Source of the DNA: DATBFX01 sp034667245 | GTDB taxonomy: Bacteria > Chloroflexota > Chloroflexia > Thermomicrobiales > UBA6265 | DNA length: 13,272 nt | Assembly (NCBI GenBank): GCA_034667245.1 | Contig: JAXDKI010000114.1 | Coordinates: 1 to 13,272, forward strand | Direction of reading: 5' to 3' | Shown here: piece after piece, positions 1-6,961 of the stretch | Numbering within the stretch: position 1 is the stretch's first letter | Layout: each line of letters starts with the position of its first letter | The notes under the pieces: model-generated | The model's input: the letters and a program-made list of their open reading frames with translations, nothing else | Told to the model about the DNA's origin: nothing | Databases searched by the model: none | Translations under genes and position numbers: made by a program

Positions 1-153
1 TCCTTGTACACGAAGCGATCGTTACCGCACGTTCAACGTGGCTGCGGGAGCTCCCGTTGCCAAACACTTCTCAACGAACTGCCGGGGGGACTGGCCAACG
101 ACCTCATTGACTCCTCCGGATGCACCACGACTACATGTGTGGGCGCCCCCTGC
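1..153. other. Non-coding flank downstream of the amidohydrolase gene
   Basis: No gene is supported here. The stretch lies just past the stop codon of the minus-strand amidohydrolase. It holds two perfect dyads close together: CACGTT-C-AACGTG at 28-40 and CGGGAGCTCCCG at 45-56. Neither is followed on the minus strand by a T-run, so neither reads as an intrinsic terminator. They may be protein-binding sites for a gene left of the window, or chance. Confidence 0.5.
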
Positions 154-1311
154 CTACGCAACTTGTCGGTCGTATGGGTCAGGTCCCTTGACGACACGGC
201 CGGCTTTCATGACGAAGGCGACGTCCTTCAGCGTGCGAATGTCGGCACGCGGATCGCCCGCTACGGCGATGACGTCGGCCCATTTGCCGGGCTCCAGCGT
301 TCCCGTCCGCGAACCAAGTCCGATTGCCTCGGCGGCGCGCTTCGTCCCGGCCTGGATGGCTTCCATAGGCGGGAACCCGGCCCGGACGAGGCACTCCACC
401 TCGAAGTACATCAGCCCGTGGGCACCGTCGGTTCCGACGGAAATGTTGACGCCGAGGTCGCGGGCTATCGCGAGGTTTGTCCTGGTCGCATCGCGAGCGT
501 TGCGGAGCGGCTCCGTGAGGCGCGACTCGTCCGTCTCCCACAGCCGGATTGTCTGGGTCCCAATGAGCCACGTGCCCCGCTCGGCCATGCGCTTGAACTG
601 ATCCGGTGTGATGTAGATCCCGTGCTCGATGGTGTCCACACCCGCGTCGATCGCGTCGTCGACAGCCGGCCCACCGTGCGCGTGGACGGCGACCGGCCGA
701 CCGGCGCGGTGCGCTTCCTCAACGGCAGTTTGGATCTCGAGCGGCGAGAAGTAGGCCTGGGTCGGCGTGGCACTGGCGCTGGGCGGGGTCAGGTAAAGCT
801 TGATCAGATCGGCCCCGGCGGCGAGGTTTTCCCGCACAACCCGGCGAATCTCGTCTGGGCCGTTCACCTGGACGTCGGTGACGCTCACGCGGGAGTGCGT
901 GGGCTGCAGCCCACGGGTGGCGATAAGCGTCCGTGGCCCCTCGATCCAGCCCTCGGCGATCGCTTTGCGATACCCCACGTCAAGGAGATCCCGCTCGCTA
1001 AGCGTGCGGGCGGTGGTCACGCCGGAGAGCAGGCAGCGCCGGGCATAGTCAGTGCCGCGTAGCAGAATCTCATAGTTCGACCCGCTCGTTCCTCCGTGCG
1101 GAAAGGCGAGGCCAAAATGGGTGTGGGCGTCGACTAGACCGGGGAGGAGCGTGAGGTCTCCTAAGGAGATCACCTCGGCTCCGGCCGGGGCGTGCACCGC
1201 CTCCGAGGGGCCAACCTCCGCGATCAGGTCACCATCAACGAGGATAGTGGCCGGGCCGTAGCCGTGCGCGCCCGTTCCGTCTATCAGTCGCGAGGCGCGA
1301 AGGGCAAGCAC
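154..1311 (-). CDS. Metal-dependent amidohydrolase (imidazolonepropionase/prolidase-like family)
   Basis: A 385-residue cytoplasmic hydrolase of the amidohydrolase superfamily, the group that includes imidazolonepropionase-like and Xaa-Pro dipeptidase-like enzymes. Family metal ligands are visible in order: His-X-His at H63 and H65 (DAHTH), a lysine that is normally carboxylated at K171 (DLIKLY), H210 in AVHAHGG, H230 in TIEHG, and the catalytic Asp D295 in SVGTDG. The C-terminal part returns to the small beta-sandwich with the usual GTLEPGKWADVI at 337-348. Length is normal for the family. The start is GTG with GGGAG nine bases upstream. It is the last gene of the transporter unit, 64 bases after the DppC-type gene, so it probably acts on what the transporter brings in. 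The exact substrate (cyclic amide, dipeptide or carbamoyl compound) cannot be told. Confidence 0.9.
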   Translation of the reverse strand: MLALRASRLIDGTGAHGYGPATILVDGDLIAEVGPSEAVHAPAGAEVISLGDLTLLPGLVDAHTHFGLAFPHGGTSGSNYEILLRGTDYARRCLLSGVTTARTLSERDLLDVGYRKAIAEGWIEGPRTLIATRGLQPTHSRVSVTDVQVNGPDEIRRVVRENLAAGADLIKLYLTPPSASATPTQAYFSPLEIQTAVEEAHRAGRPVAVHAHGGPAVDDAIDAGVDTIEHGIYITPDQFKRMAERGTWLIGTQTIRLWETDESRLTEPLRNARDATRTNLAIARDLGVNISVGTDGAHGLMYFEVECLVRAGFPPMEAIQAGTKRAAEAIGLGSRTGTLEPGKWADVIAVAGDPRADIRTLKDVAFVMKAGRVVKGPDPYDRQVA

Positions 1312-1375
1312 AGTTCGGTTCTCCCAACCATCGAATTCGACCGTTCATGAGTTCTGGAGGCACGGTACTCGCGCG

Positions 1376-2281
1376 CTAATGGCGCAACGTCGGATCGATC
1401 CTATCGCGCAGCCAGTCACCGAGAAATCCGAGGCCGACCACTGTGAGCATGAGCGCGATTCCCGGGAACGTGATGATCCACCAGGCGACGTCGATGTACT
1501 CGCGACCTTCGCCGACGATGCTGCCCCACGTGGGCGTCGGCGGCGGCACCCCCAAGCCGAGGAAGGAGAGGGCGGACTCGGCGAGGATCATCTGACCGAC
1601 CTGGTAGGTGACGATGACGAAAACTAGGGGCATCGCGTTCGGAAGGATGTGCCGGAGGAGTACGCGCGGCGACGACGCCCCGAGGACCTTCGCTGCCACG
1701 ACGTAGTCCTGTTCCCGCAGGCTGAGCGTTGCCGCCCGCGACATGCGGGCATAGATGACCCAACCGGAGATGGCCAAGACCACGATCAGGTTGGTCGCGT
1801 TTGGTCTGAGCACCGAAATGACAAAGATCGCGAGCAGCAGAAATGGGAACGCGAGCTGGACGTCCGCCAACCGCATAATGACGTGGTCGAGCAGACCGCC
1901 GAAGTACCCCGCCAGCACACCTAGCAGCACTCCGCCGATTCCGGCGACGACGACAGAAACCAGCCCCACCGCCAAGGAGATGCGGGAGCCGAAGACGACG
2001 CGGGACCAGAGGTCGCGCCCGAGGTTGTCTGTCCCCAACGGGTGGTCCCAGCTCCCGCCTGCCTGCCACGCTGGCGGAGTCAACCTCGCGACAAGGTGGG
2101 GTTTGGTTGGGTCGTGATCGGTCAGCAGGGGTGCCCCCAAGGCCACCAATAGAATCACCAAAGCGATGCCGGCTCCGACGAGACCCTTGGCATTGCGCCG
2201 TGAGACAATCCGGCGCCACCGCGGGGACCGCGTCCTCGCTGGTGAGGCGGACCTGACTGCGTCGGAGAGAGCTGCTGCCAC
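1376..2281 (-). CDS. ABC transporter permease, DppC/OppC type
   Basis: A 301-residue inner-membrane permease of the peptide/nickel/opine uptake family. Residues about 33-53 form the first membrane helix. The family hallmark HPLGTDNLGRDLWSR is at 80-94, and further helices lie at about 102-125, 145-158, 164-178, 218-240 and 268-290. The cytoplasmic EAA loop that docks on the ATPase is at about 190-215 (EQDYVVAAKVLGA...HILPN). The start is GTG only 3 bases after the stop of the DppB-type gene, with TGAGG about six bases upstream, so the two permeases are translationally close and surely pair as a heterodimer. The peptide-type family also moves other small solutes, so the name does not fix the substrate. 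Confidence 0.95.
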   Translation of the reverse strand: MAAALSDAVRSASPARTRSPRWRRIVSRRNAKGLVGAGIALVILLVALGAPLLTDHDPTKPHLVARLTPPAWQAGGSWDHPLGTDNLGRDLWSRVVFGSRISLAVGLVSVVVAGIGGVLLGVLAGYFGGLLDHVIMRLADVQLAFPFLLLAIFVISVLRPNATNLIVVLAISGWVIYARMSRAATLSLREQDYVVAAKVLGASSPRVLLRHILPNAMPLVFVIVTYQVGQMILAESALSFLGLGVPPPTPTWGSIVGEGREYIDVAWWIITFPGIALMLTVVGLGFLGDWLRDRIDPTLRH

Positions 2282-2284
2282 CGG

Positions 2285-3202
2285 TTACCTCAACCGTATC
2301 CGAGGATCGAGCATCGAGTAGAGCATGTCCACGAGGAAGTTGATGAGAACGATCACGAACGCCATGTAGATGACCGCGGCCTGAACGACCGGGAAGTCTC
2401 GCTGGCTGATGGCCTGGATCGTCGTGCGACCGAGACCGGGCCAGGCGAAGACCGTTTCCACGATAATCGCGCCCCCCAGCAGGTAGCCGAGATCCAGGCC
2501 GATGAGTGTCACGAGCGAGATGAGGACGTTGCGCAGGGCGTGGCGCGTCAGCACGATTCGCTCCACCAGCCCCTTGGCACGGGCCGTCCGCACATAATCC
2601 TGCCGGAGATGCTCAAGGAATTCGGTGCGGGTCACCCGGGTGAATTTCGACACTGGGTGCGCGGCCAAGGTGATCGCGGGGAGCACGAGGTGGCGGAGAT
2701 CGCCGGTGCCGGACGTCGGCAGCCAGTGCAGTTTGACCGCGAACAGCAAGATCAAGACGATGCCGAACCAGAAGTTCGGCATCGACTGGCCGATGAGCGT
2801 CACGAAGGAGATCGCAAAATCGGTCCCCGAATCGCGCCGGATCGCCGACCAGATGCCCAGCGGAACCCCGACGCAGATGGTGATGAGCAGCGCGGTCGCG
2901 GCGAGTTGCAGGGTCGCCGGTACCCGCTCAAACACCACCCGCGCTGCCGGTTCCCGGTATTGGAACGACGTGCCCAGGTCCCCTTGCAGCAGGTTGCCCA
3001 AAAAGCGTACGTACTGCACCGGTATCGGCTGATCGAGGCCGAGATCGGTGCGGAGCTCATCGTACGCTTCCCGCGGCGCGGCCGGATCGAGTAAAAGAGA
3101 TGTCGGATCGCCGGAGAGACGAAGCACGACGAAGACGACGAGCGTCACTCCGGCGACTACGATAAAGGCGCCCAGGGCTCTTGCCAGCAGATAGTTACGC
3201 AT
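2285..3202 (-). CDS. ABC transporter permease, DppB/OppB type
   Basis: A 305-residue inner-membrane permease, partner of the DppC-type protein. It opens with the classic MRNYLLARALGAFIVV helix. GDLGTSF is at 74-80, and helices lie at about 100-120, 128-157, 173-183, 226-248 and 274-294. The EAA loop is at about 201-225 (QDYVRTARAKG...HALRN) and the family's ETVFAWPGLG is at 249-258. A longer frame to 3253 is open, but I chose the ATG at 3200-3202: it gives the conserved family N-terminus, has GGAGGG just upstream, and avoids overlap with the binding-protein gene, leaving a 28-base gap. Length is normal for the family. It is co-transcribed with the binding proteins upstream and the second permease downstream. 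Confidence 0.95.
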   Translation of the reverse strand: MRNYLLARALGAFIVVAGVTLVVFVVLRLSGDPTSLLLDPAAPREAYDELRTDLGLDQPIPVQYVRFLGNLLQGDLGTSFQYREPAARVVFERVPATLQLAATALLITICVGVPLGIWSAIRRDSGTDFAISFVTLIGQSMPNFWFGIVLILLFAVKLHWLPTSGTGDLRHLVLPAITLAAHPVSKFTRVTRTEFLEHLRQDYVRTARAKGLVERIVLTRHALRNVLISLVTLIGLDLGYLLGGAIIVETVFAWPGLGRTTIQAISQRDFPVVQAAVIYMAFVIVLINFLVDMLYSMLDPRIRLR

Positions 3203-3230
3203 TCGCCCTCCGGACGCCCCTGACGCCTGG

Positions 3231-4784
3231 CTAGGCGGCCAGCGACGCGGCATGAAGCCGCAATTGACCGCTGGGAGAGATTTCGACGTTCGTCAGCCGG
3301 CCATCGATCCCATAAATGTCGTTCTGCTGGTAGAGGATGAGCGTCGCCATCTCGTCGACGAGGATGCGTTGCAGCTGCGTGAAGATCTCCTGACGTTTTT
3401 CCTGGTCGACCGTGGAAGCTTCCGCGTCGATCAAGCGCTCCACCTCAGCGCGCTGCTCCTCCGGCAAGGGGTTGTAGGCCCATGGCGAGGCAGAGTGCAT
3501 GTTCGCCCAGATCATGCGGTCGAGGTCGAATCCGACCCAGTTCCAGAGGAAGATGGGCGAGATCGTGCGCTCGTCCCGCTCCTTGATCCACGTCCCGGTC
3601 TCAAGCGAGCGGATGTTGACCTTGACCCCGACGGCCTCCCAATACGCCGCCAAGACCTGGGCGACCTCGAGCGGCTTGAGAAGCGAGCCACCGGTCGGCA
3701 CCGCGAAGTCGAACTCCAGGCCATCCGCGTAGCCGGCCTCAGCCAGGAGTTGCTGCGCCTGCTCCGGGTCAAAGGGGTACGGTTCCACCGAGGCGTCGTA
3801 GCCAAAGGCGTTCGGCGGCGCAAGCGTCGCCACTCGCGTACCCTGGCCCACCAAAATCGTGTCGATCAGTTCCTGGGCGTTGACCGCGTAGGCCAGCGCG
3901 CGTCGGACGCGCGCATCCTTGAGCGGTTCGCCCCCCGGGGCGTCGACGTTGAATCCGACTTGGGCGACGCGCGGCGCTTGGACGCTGACGACATCGAGGC
4001 CGTCGCTCTCCTCCAGGCTGCCGATCTGATCGGGCGTCAACTGCGTGACGAGTTGGACCTCGCCGGCCTTGAGCGCCGAGACCCTGGTCGCGATCTCGGG
4101 AATGATCCGGAATGTCAGCGTCTTCACCTTGGGAGCACCGCCCCAGTAATCGGGGTTGGCCTCCGTCGAGAGGTGGTCGGTCTTGGCCCACTCGACGAAC
4201 TTGAACGGACCGGTTCCGACTGGCTGACTCGCCAGCCCTTCGTCGCCCACCTCGGCCGCGTACTTCATGGGGACGAACATCGTGATCCGCAGCGTGTCGA
4301 GCAAGAGCGGGTCGGGCTTGGGGGTTGTCAGGCGAACCGTGTACGGATCGACGACGGTCACGGCGGTGATTGCCGGGCCGACCCGGGGATTTCGCCCCTT
4401 GTCCGGCTCCTGGTACCGCTCGATATTGAACTTCACGACCTCGGCGTTGAACGGCTCACCGTTGTGGAACGTCACGTTCTGGCGAAGCTTGAACTCCCAC
4501 TCGGTCTCGCTCAGCGTCTGCCAGCTCTCGGCCAAAAGCCCGGCCGGTTTGCCTTCGGCGTCGTAGTAGACGAGGGTCTCGTAGAAGGCCCCGAGAATGG
4601 TGAAGTCCGCGGTGAAGGCGCTATTGTGGGCGTCGAGCGTCGTCACGTCCTGCGCCAGCGCAATCGCGATGTCGCCGGTCGGTTCTGTGGAGTCTTGGGC
4701 GAGAGCGACGGCCGAGCTCGATGCGAAAAGGATCAAGAGCGCGGCTATCAGCCGCAGGACAACCGTGTAGAGCCGTGATACCAT
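3231..4784 (-). CDS. ABC transporter solute-binding protein, family 5 (secreted)
   Basis: A 517-residue extracytoplasmic binding protein of the peptide/nickel/opine family (SBP_bac_5), which hands its ligand to the DppB/DppC-type permeases. The N-terminus is a Sec signal peptide: basic start, hydrophobic core at about 8-21, and a likely cut after VALA (residue 29). There is no lipobox cysteine, and I see no Cys in the whole protein, as is common for exported proteins. Family motifs include LAESW at 84-88, FHNGEPFNAEVVKF at 106-119 and GTGPFKFVEW at 190-199. A TTG one codon earlier is possible, but ATG at 4782-4784 has AGGAG seven bases upstream and is preferred. The gene lies 21 bases after the other binding protein and 28 before the DppB-type permease. 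The ligand is unknown. Confidence 0.95.
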   Translation of the reverse strand: MVSRLYTVVLRLIAALLILFASSSAVALAQDSTEPTGDIAIALAQDVTTLDAHNSAFTADFTILGAFYETLVYYDAEGKPAGLLAESWQTLSETEWEFKLRQNVTFHNGEPFNAEVVKFNIERYQEPDKGRNPRVGPAITAVTVVDPYTVRLTTPKPDPLLLDTLRITMFVPMKYAAEVGDEGLASQPVGTGPFKFVEWAKTDHLSTEANPDYWGGAPKVKTLTFRIIPEIATRVSALKAGEVQLVTQLTPDQIGSLEESDGLDVVSVQAPRVAQVGFNVDAPGGEPLKDARVRRALAYAVNAQELIDTILVGQGTRVATLAPPNAFGYDASVEPYPFDPEQAQQLLAEAGYADGLEFDFAVPTGGSLLKPLEVAQVLAAYWEAVGVKVNIRSLETGTWIKERDERTISPIFLWNWVGFDLDRMIWANMHSASPWAYNPLPEEQRAEVERLIDAEASTVDQEKRQEIFTQLQRILVDEMATLILYQQNDIYGIDGRLTNVEISPSGQLRLHAASLAA

Positions 4785-4791
4785 CAACGAT

Positions 4792-4800
4792 CTCCTCTCC
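4792..4800 (-). promoter_or_regulatory. Ribosome binding site of the secreted binding-protein gene
   Basis: The minus strand reads GGAGAGGAG here. Its last five bases (AGGAG) end seven bases before the ATG at 4782-4784, which decides that start over the TTG one codon upstream. Confidence 0.75.
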
Positions 4801-4805
4801 GAAAA

Positions 4806-6401
4806 CTACGTCCCTTGACTTGCCGATCGTTTCGCGAGCCGCTCAGGGTGAAGCAGCGCGACGAGATCCGCCGTCCCGTCGGCAACCGACGGTCGACTCA
4901 ACCCTTCGACGCGGTCGTGCACCACGTTTTTCCCGGGGTGGTTGTATAGCCAGAGGCTGCCAACCTCTTCGGCCATGATCTGCTGCACCTGGGCGAGGAG
5001 CTCCTTTCGTCGTGTCTGGTCCGGTTCCCGCCGGTAACGCTCAATCAGCCCGTCGACCGTGGCATTCGCGTAGCCGGTGACGCCATAGCCGTACTGGGGT
5101 AGACCTGCCGGATCGTCGGGGCCCTCCGGCCGCTTCGGCATCGACGAGTGCCAACTCCAATAGAGATCGGGCTCGACGTAAAAGGTGTCGTAGAACAGGA
5201 AGGCCTCGAATGACTGCTCGCGCCAGGCCGGTTTGATAACAGACCAGTAATCCGACGGCCGGATCTCCATCTGGATCCCGACCTTGCGCAGATATTCCTG
5301 GATTCGCCGCGCGTACCCTGCCAGATCGAAGTTCCACGGGTCGGGGGGAAAGATGACGGAAAACCGGAACGGTTCGCCGTTCCGTGAGAGGAGGCCGTTT
5401 TCGTCGCGCCGCCAACCCTCCTCGCGCAGCAACTCCTCAGCCCGGCCAGGATTGTGTGGGTACCGCTCCAAGTCAGGCTCGTGCGCCCAACAGACTGGTC
5501 CGACCGGCGAGAACGCAGGCACGCCTTCGGGTCCTTCGATCTCTTGCACCATCTGCACACGATCGACCGCGAGAGCAACCGCCTGACGCACACGCGCCGA
5601 CTGGAACAGGGGATGGCGGCAGTTCATAGCGAAGTGGACGGTCGTGTTCGTGCGCGTCGCGTAAAGTCGCCCGCCCGCCCGGCGCGCGTCCTCGTCGGTG
5701 TAACGACGACCGGGTGCGATCAGAACGTCCAACTCGCCCCGCTCGAATGCTTCGCACCGCGCCTCATTGCTCGCGAAAAACCGGACGTACACGCGATCGA
5801 CCTGCGGGCGCCCGCCGAAGTACCGCGGGTTCGCGTGCAGCGTCAGGTTTCCGTCGTCGTCGATCCCGCTGAACTTAAAGGGACCAGTCCCGATTGGGTG
5901 ACGCGCGAAGTTCTCCTCGTCACCGTTCCGAAGTCGGTGCTCGGGGATTAATAGGAACAATGCCCCCCAGACGGGCGTCAGGTATGCCGGCAGCGAAACA
6001 TATCGCTGAGGCACCTCGATTCGCACGGTGAGGTCGTCGACTTTCTGGAAGCGGACCGGCTCGTCGCCGACGAACAGGGTGTTGCGAAAGTAACGCTGCG
6101 GCTGCTGAAGGAGTTCGCCGGTGAAGACCACGTCGTCGGCGGTCAGTTGCTCGCCGTCGTGCCAAAACACGTTCGGACGGAGGTGAAACAGGTAGGAGCG
6201 TCCGTCGTCCGAGACCTCCCAATCCCGCACCACGTCGCCATGGAGCGACAGATCGTCCTCGAATCGGAGGAGGGAGCCGTACATCCAACGGGTCACACCG
6301 CTACGGGGACGAATCTGCAGGGGGCTGAAGGTAAACGAAGAGACCGAGCCGTTATAGCCCACCACGAGGCTTCGGGGATCACCGCAGGCATTTGCGGACA
6401 C
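4806..6401 (-). CDS. Family 5 solute-binding protein without a signal peptide
   Basis: A 531-residue protein of the same SBP_bac_5 family as its neighbour. The fold's motifs are clear: a first strand SLVVGYNG at 11-18, FHLRPNVFWHDGEQLTADDVVF at about 72-93, GTGPFKF at 171-177 and NPRYFGGRPQVDRV at 191-204. Unlike a normal binding protein it has no signal peptide: the mature-domain strand begins at residue 11. The GTG start has GAGGAGAG nine bases upstream, and an in-frame TGA overlaps that site, so no longer N-terminus is possible in this frame. It has four cysteines (C6, C216, C261, C304) where the exported neighbour has none, which fits a cytoplasmic location. It is first in the operon, under a near-consensus promoter. 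It may be an intracellular ligand binder or sensor, or rely on non-Sec export; the function is unproven. Confidence 0.88.
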   Translation of the reverse strand: MSANACGDPRSLVVGYNGSVSSFTFSPLQIRPRSGVTRWMYGSLLRFEDDLSLHGDVVRDWEVSDDGRSYLFHLRPNVFWHDGEQLTADDVVFTGELLQQPQRYFRNTLFVGDEPVRFQKVDDLTVRIEVPQRYVSLPAYLTPVWGALFLLIPEHRLRNGDEENFARHPIGTGPFKFSGIDDDGNLTLHANPRYFGGRPQVDRVYVRFFASNEARCEAFERGELDVLIAPGRRYTDEDARRAGGRLYATRTNTTVHFAMNCRHPLFQSARVRQAVALAVDRVQMVQEIEGPEGVPAFSPVGPVCWAHEPDLERYPHNPGRAEELLREEGWRRDENGLLSRNGEPFRFSVIFPPDPWNFDLAGYARRIQEYLRKVGIQMEIRPSDYWSVIKPAWREQSFEAFLFYDTFYVEPDLYWSWHSSMPKRPEGPDDPAGLPQYGYGVTGYANATVDGLIERYRREPDQTRRKELLAQVQQIMAEEVGSLWLYNHPGKNVVHDRVEGLSRPSVADGTADLVALLHPERLAKRSASQGT

Positions 6402-6412
6402 GTAGGTGCGCT

Positions 6413-6418
6413 CTCCTC
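6413..6418 (-). promoter_or_regulatory. Ribosome binding site of the first operon gene (signal-less binding protein)
   Basis: The minus strand reads GAGGAG, continuing AG, with nine bases between the AG and the GTG start at 6399-6401. An in-frame TGA (minus strand, 6417-6419) overlaps it and blocks any N-terminal extension of the protein. Confidence 0.75.
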
Positions 6419-6456
6419 AGTTTGGTCGTTCCCTCTGGGGCTACCGCTGGTCGGGC

Positions 6457-6484
6457 AGTATACAGAGGCCTATGCGATTGTCAA
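6457..6484 (-). promoter_or_regulatory. Sigma-70-type promoter of the transporter operon
   Basis: Read on the minus strand, a perfect -35 box TTGACA (6484-6479) is followed by a 16-base spacer and TATACT (6462-6457), five of six matches to the consensus -10. Transcription would begin near 6450, giving a leader of about 50 bases before the GTG at 6401. The local sequence is AT-rich against a GC-rich background. It can drive all five minus-strand genes. Seen by pattern only; not tested. Confidence 0.7.
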
Positions 6485-6486
6485 CG

Positions 6487-6499
6487 GTATATGACATAC
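6487..6499. promoter_or_regulatory. Candidate operator upstream of the -35 box
   Basis: The 13-base element GTATATGACATAC is an imperfect dyad (GTAT-N5-ATAC, with two further symmetric positions) placed two bases upstream of the -35 box of the transporter promoter. Its AT-rich GTAT/ATAC half-sites and its position resemble a regulator site. No regulator gene is present in the window, so this is inference. Confidence 0.3.
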
Positions 6500-6652
6500 G
6501 ATATGCTGAAACGGTGTCGAAATGGAACCCGAGTGGTTCGACCCTCTTCGTGCATCGACCTTTCGTCATTCGGCGGGGCGCCGTCGAACGAGTCCGAACC
6601 ACCTGTCTCGCGGCTGGACCAAGCACACCGCCGTTCTCCCCTGATCCGTGTA

Positions 6653-6672
6653 GTCAGACTGCACGGTCTGAC
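6653..6672. repeat. Perfect inverted repeat GTCAGAC-N6-GTCTGAC
   Basis: Seven-base arms (6653-6659 and 6666-6672) are exact reverse complements around a six-base spacer, TGCACG. It may be an operator dyad or a small RNA hairpin. It lies midway between the two divergent operons, and no T-run follows on either side that would make it a terminator. Confidence 0.5.
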
Positions 6673-6821
6673 ACGGGGTGCCCGGAGGAAGGAGCTCCTG
6701 AACGATCAAAAGGTCTGGAGTATCGTGCCCATACCTTTCATCACCGTGATTCAACCTGGTGCGACGTAGAGGACCTGCCCTCCCACCAGGTCAACTCTCG
6801 CAACAGCAGAGGGCCGTGTCT

Positions 6822-6856
6822 GCCGGATTCGGTATAGGACAGCGTCCGAATCGGGC
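6822..6856. repeat. Long imperfect inverted repeat upstream of hyuA
   Basis: GATTCGG (6826-6832) pairs perfectly with CCGAATC (6846-6852) across 13 bases. After one mismatch, three more pairs extend it outward (GCC at 6822-6824 with GGC at 6854-6856), giving 10 of 11 pairs. A short TTTT follows at 6859-6862 on the plus strand. It could be a regulator site, or a leader hairpin/weak attenuator if transcription of hyuA begins upstream of it. Confidence 0.45.
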
Positions 6857-6886
6857 GATTTTGGTACGGACTGGTGGTGGTTGGCG

Positions 6887-6900
6887 GAGACGACCGTCTC
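6887..6900. promoter_or_regulatory. Operator-like dyad in a possible hyuA promoter
   Basis: GAGACG and CGTCTC are perfect inverted half-sites separated by AC. The dyad lies inside the 17-base space between a weak -35-like TTGGCG (6881-6886) and a -10-like AATGAT (6904-6909), a classic place for a repressor site. The promoter boxes match the consensus poorly, so the assignment is tentative. Confidence 0.3.
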
Positions 6901-6942
6901 ACCAATGATCATTTCGTCAAACGTACGCCGCCGTTCATGGAC

Positions 6943-6950
6943 GAGGAGGT
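6943..6950 (+). promoter_or_regulatory. Ribosome binding site of hyuA
   Basis: GAGGAGGT is nearly a full complement of the 16S rRNA tail. It ends 11 bases before the GTG start of hyuA, somewhat longer than ideal spacing but still the clear site. Confidence 0.7.
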
Positions 6951-6961
6951 AAGCAGTCGCA

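Larger units (their letters stand above)
6402..6961. other. Divergent intergenic control region
   Basis: These 560 bases separate the transporter operon from hyuA. Open frames here are short, overlap in several frames, lack ribosome binding sites and resemble no family I recognise, so I call no gene. The region contains the transporter promoter and at least four inverted repeats (6653-6672, 6690-6699, 6822-6856, 6887-6900). It is long for a simple divergent promoter and could hold operators, an RNA leader for hyuA, or remnants of a lost gene. Confidence 0.6.

Noticed and set aside
45..56. Palindrome as terminator of the minus-strand operon
   Set aside because: Perfect palindrome without room for a loop and without a following T-run on the minus strand.
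4..1062. Plus-strand open frame opposite the amidohydrolase
   Set aside because: Antisense to a gene with all its metal ligands in place; no ribosome binding site or family match.
3252..4778. Long plus-strand open frame of 508 codons opposite the secreted binding protein
   Set aside because: Mirror of a clear family-5 binding protein; a common effect of high-GC codon bias, with no family resemblance.
6406..6837. Possible 143-residue protein in the divergent gap
   Set aside because: No ribosome binding site, composition typical of translated non-coding DNA, and it runs antisense through the start of the binding-protein gene and its promoter.
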